Source of the DNA: an uncultured Lachnospira sp.
GTDB lineage: Bacteria; Bacillota; Clostridia; Lachnospirales; Lachnospiraceae
Direction of reading: 5' to 3'
Length of the DNA stretch: 24,825 nucleotides
Assembly: GCA_934358235.1 (NCBI GenBank)
Contig: CAKRKK010000011.1
Span: forward strand, 1 to 24,825
The notes below the pieces were generated by a model. That model searched no databases. It had not been told where the DNA came from and saw only the letters and a list, made by a program, of their open reading frames with translations. The translations under genes were made by a program, and so were the position numbers. This document shows positions 24,354 to 24,825 of this stretch, one piece after another. The number at the start of each line of letters is the position of its first letter. Position 1 is the first letter of the stretch.

Positions 24354-24825
24354 ATGTCATTTTCAACAGTATTATTTTTCGCATTTCTTATTGTCGGATT
24401 AGTGGTATATTATGTCCTTCCTAAGAAGCTTCAATGGATATGGCTTTTGATTATAAGTTATGCATATTATTTTTCATATAGTGTTAAAACTTCAGTATTT
24501 CTTGTGTTTACAACGCTGGTGACATATGCAGGTGCAAGACTACTTGATAAGTTCAATACTGAAGGTAAAGAATACATAGCTGCGAATAAACAGACTATGT
24601 CTAAGGAAGAAAAGAAGACCTATAAGGAAAAGCTTAAGAAAAAGAAAAGACTTGTGGTATGGGCAATGATTGTACTTGCCTTTGGACTATTAGCAGCAGT
24701 CAAGTATGGTAATTTTATAATAACGAATATAGATGCGCTTGTGCTTGCTATAGGTCATGGACAGTACTTTAATCCACCATCAATTATTCTTCCGCTGGGA
24801 ATTTCCTTCTACACATTCCAGTCAT
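24354..24825 (+). CDS. MBOAT-family O-acyltransferase (AlgI/DltB-like), 5' part, cut by the window end
   Basis: The first 157 codons are present. I read a start of MSFSTVLFFAFLIVGLVVYY with GGGAGGG nine bases before the ATG, two more hydrophobic stretches (about 26-44 and 47-62), a strongly basic loop (about 78-102, KEEKKTYKEKLKKKKR), a further membrane helix and the LPLGISFYTFQS motif characteristic of AlgI/DltB-like MBOATs just before the edge. The catalytic His lies further downstream and outside the window. The protein would transfer an acyl group, commonly acetyl, across the membrane to the SGNH partner encoded upstream. Confidence 0.9.
   Translation, partial: MSFSTVLFFAFLIVGLVVYYVLPKKLQWIWLLIISYAYYFSYSVKTSVFLVFTTLVTYAGARLLDKFNTEGKEYIAANKQTMSKEEKKTYKEKLKKKKRLVVWAMIVLAFGLLAAVKYGNFIITNIDALVLAIGHGQYFNPPSIILPLGISFYTFQS

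Noticed and set aside
1..24825. tRNA, rRNA, CRISPR array, insertion sequence, phage gene or integrase
   Set aside because: Scanning both strands by eye showed no spaced repeats, transposase motifs, tRNA-like cloverleaf or rRNA sequence. A tRNA or Rfam search could confirm this.

Overview
The window reads as a chromosomal segment from a low-GC, Gram-positive Clostridia-type bacterium, most likely a member of the Lachnospiraceae. Support comes from AT-rich DNA, heavy use of ATA, AGA and AGG codons, strong GGAGG-type ribosome sites, a glycolytic-type PPDK, a CotS-like spore-coat kinase-fold protein and a Wzm/Wzt-type glycopolymer locus. The family assignment is inference from codon style and gene content; no rRNA or other phylogenetic marker is present.

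Region 1 (1-5657) is housekeeping. ppdK has a clear promoter (150-178), a strong hairpin terminator (3127-3163) and an unusual 83-residue lysine/alanine-rich C-terminal tail. A CCA-adding-type nucleotidyltransferase lies on the minus strand. Divergent from it is a CotS-like protein whose kinase-fold catalytic residues look degenerate.

Region 2 (5658-7368) holds a predicted lipoprotein with PEGA domains. It is preceded by a palindrome lying between candidate promoter elements, and may be the first gene of the long operon that follows.

Region 3 (7369-24825, running off the right edge) is one co-oriented, tightly packed locus for a surface glycopolymer. A DegT-type aminotransferase, a PglC/WcaJ-type phosphoglycosyl transferase and a FlaA1/PglF-type membrane 4,6-dehydratase suggest that the chain is started on undecaprenyl phosphate with a 4-amino-4,6-dideoxy-HexNAc (bacillosamine-like) sugar. 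One GT2 and seven GT4-type glycosyltransferases would extend it. A Wzm permease and a Wzt ATPase carrying a C-terminal carbohydrate-binding domain would export it. A small coiled-coil protein of unknown function sits directly after Wzt. The locus ends in the window with an SGNH-hydrolase-like membrane protein and the 5' part of an MBOAT acyltransferase, a pair that would O-acylate the exported polymer on the outer face. No Wzx flippase, Wzy polymerase, methyltransferase or ligase is visible.

I found no tRNA, rRNA, CRISPR array, insertion sequence or integrase. No stretch over 300 bases lacks a gene; the longest is the 238-base leader of ppdK. Several annotated starts are moved inward from the longest open frame because the Shine-Dalgarno sequence points to the inner codon.
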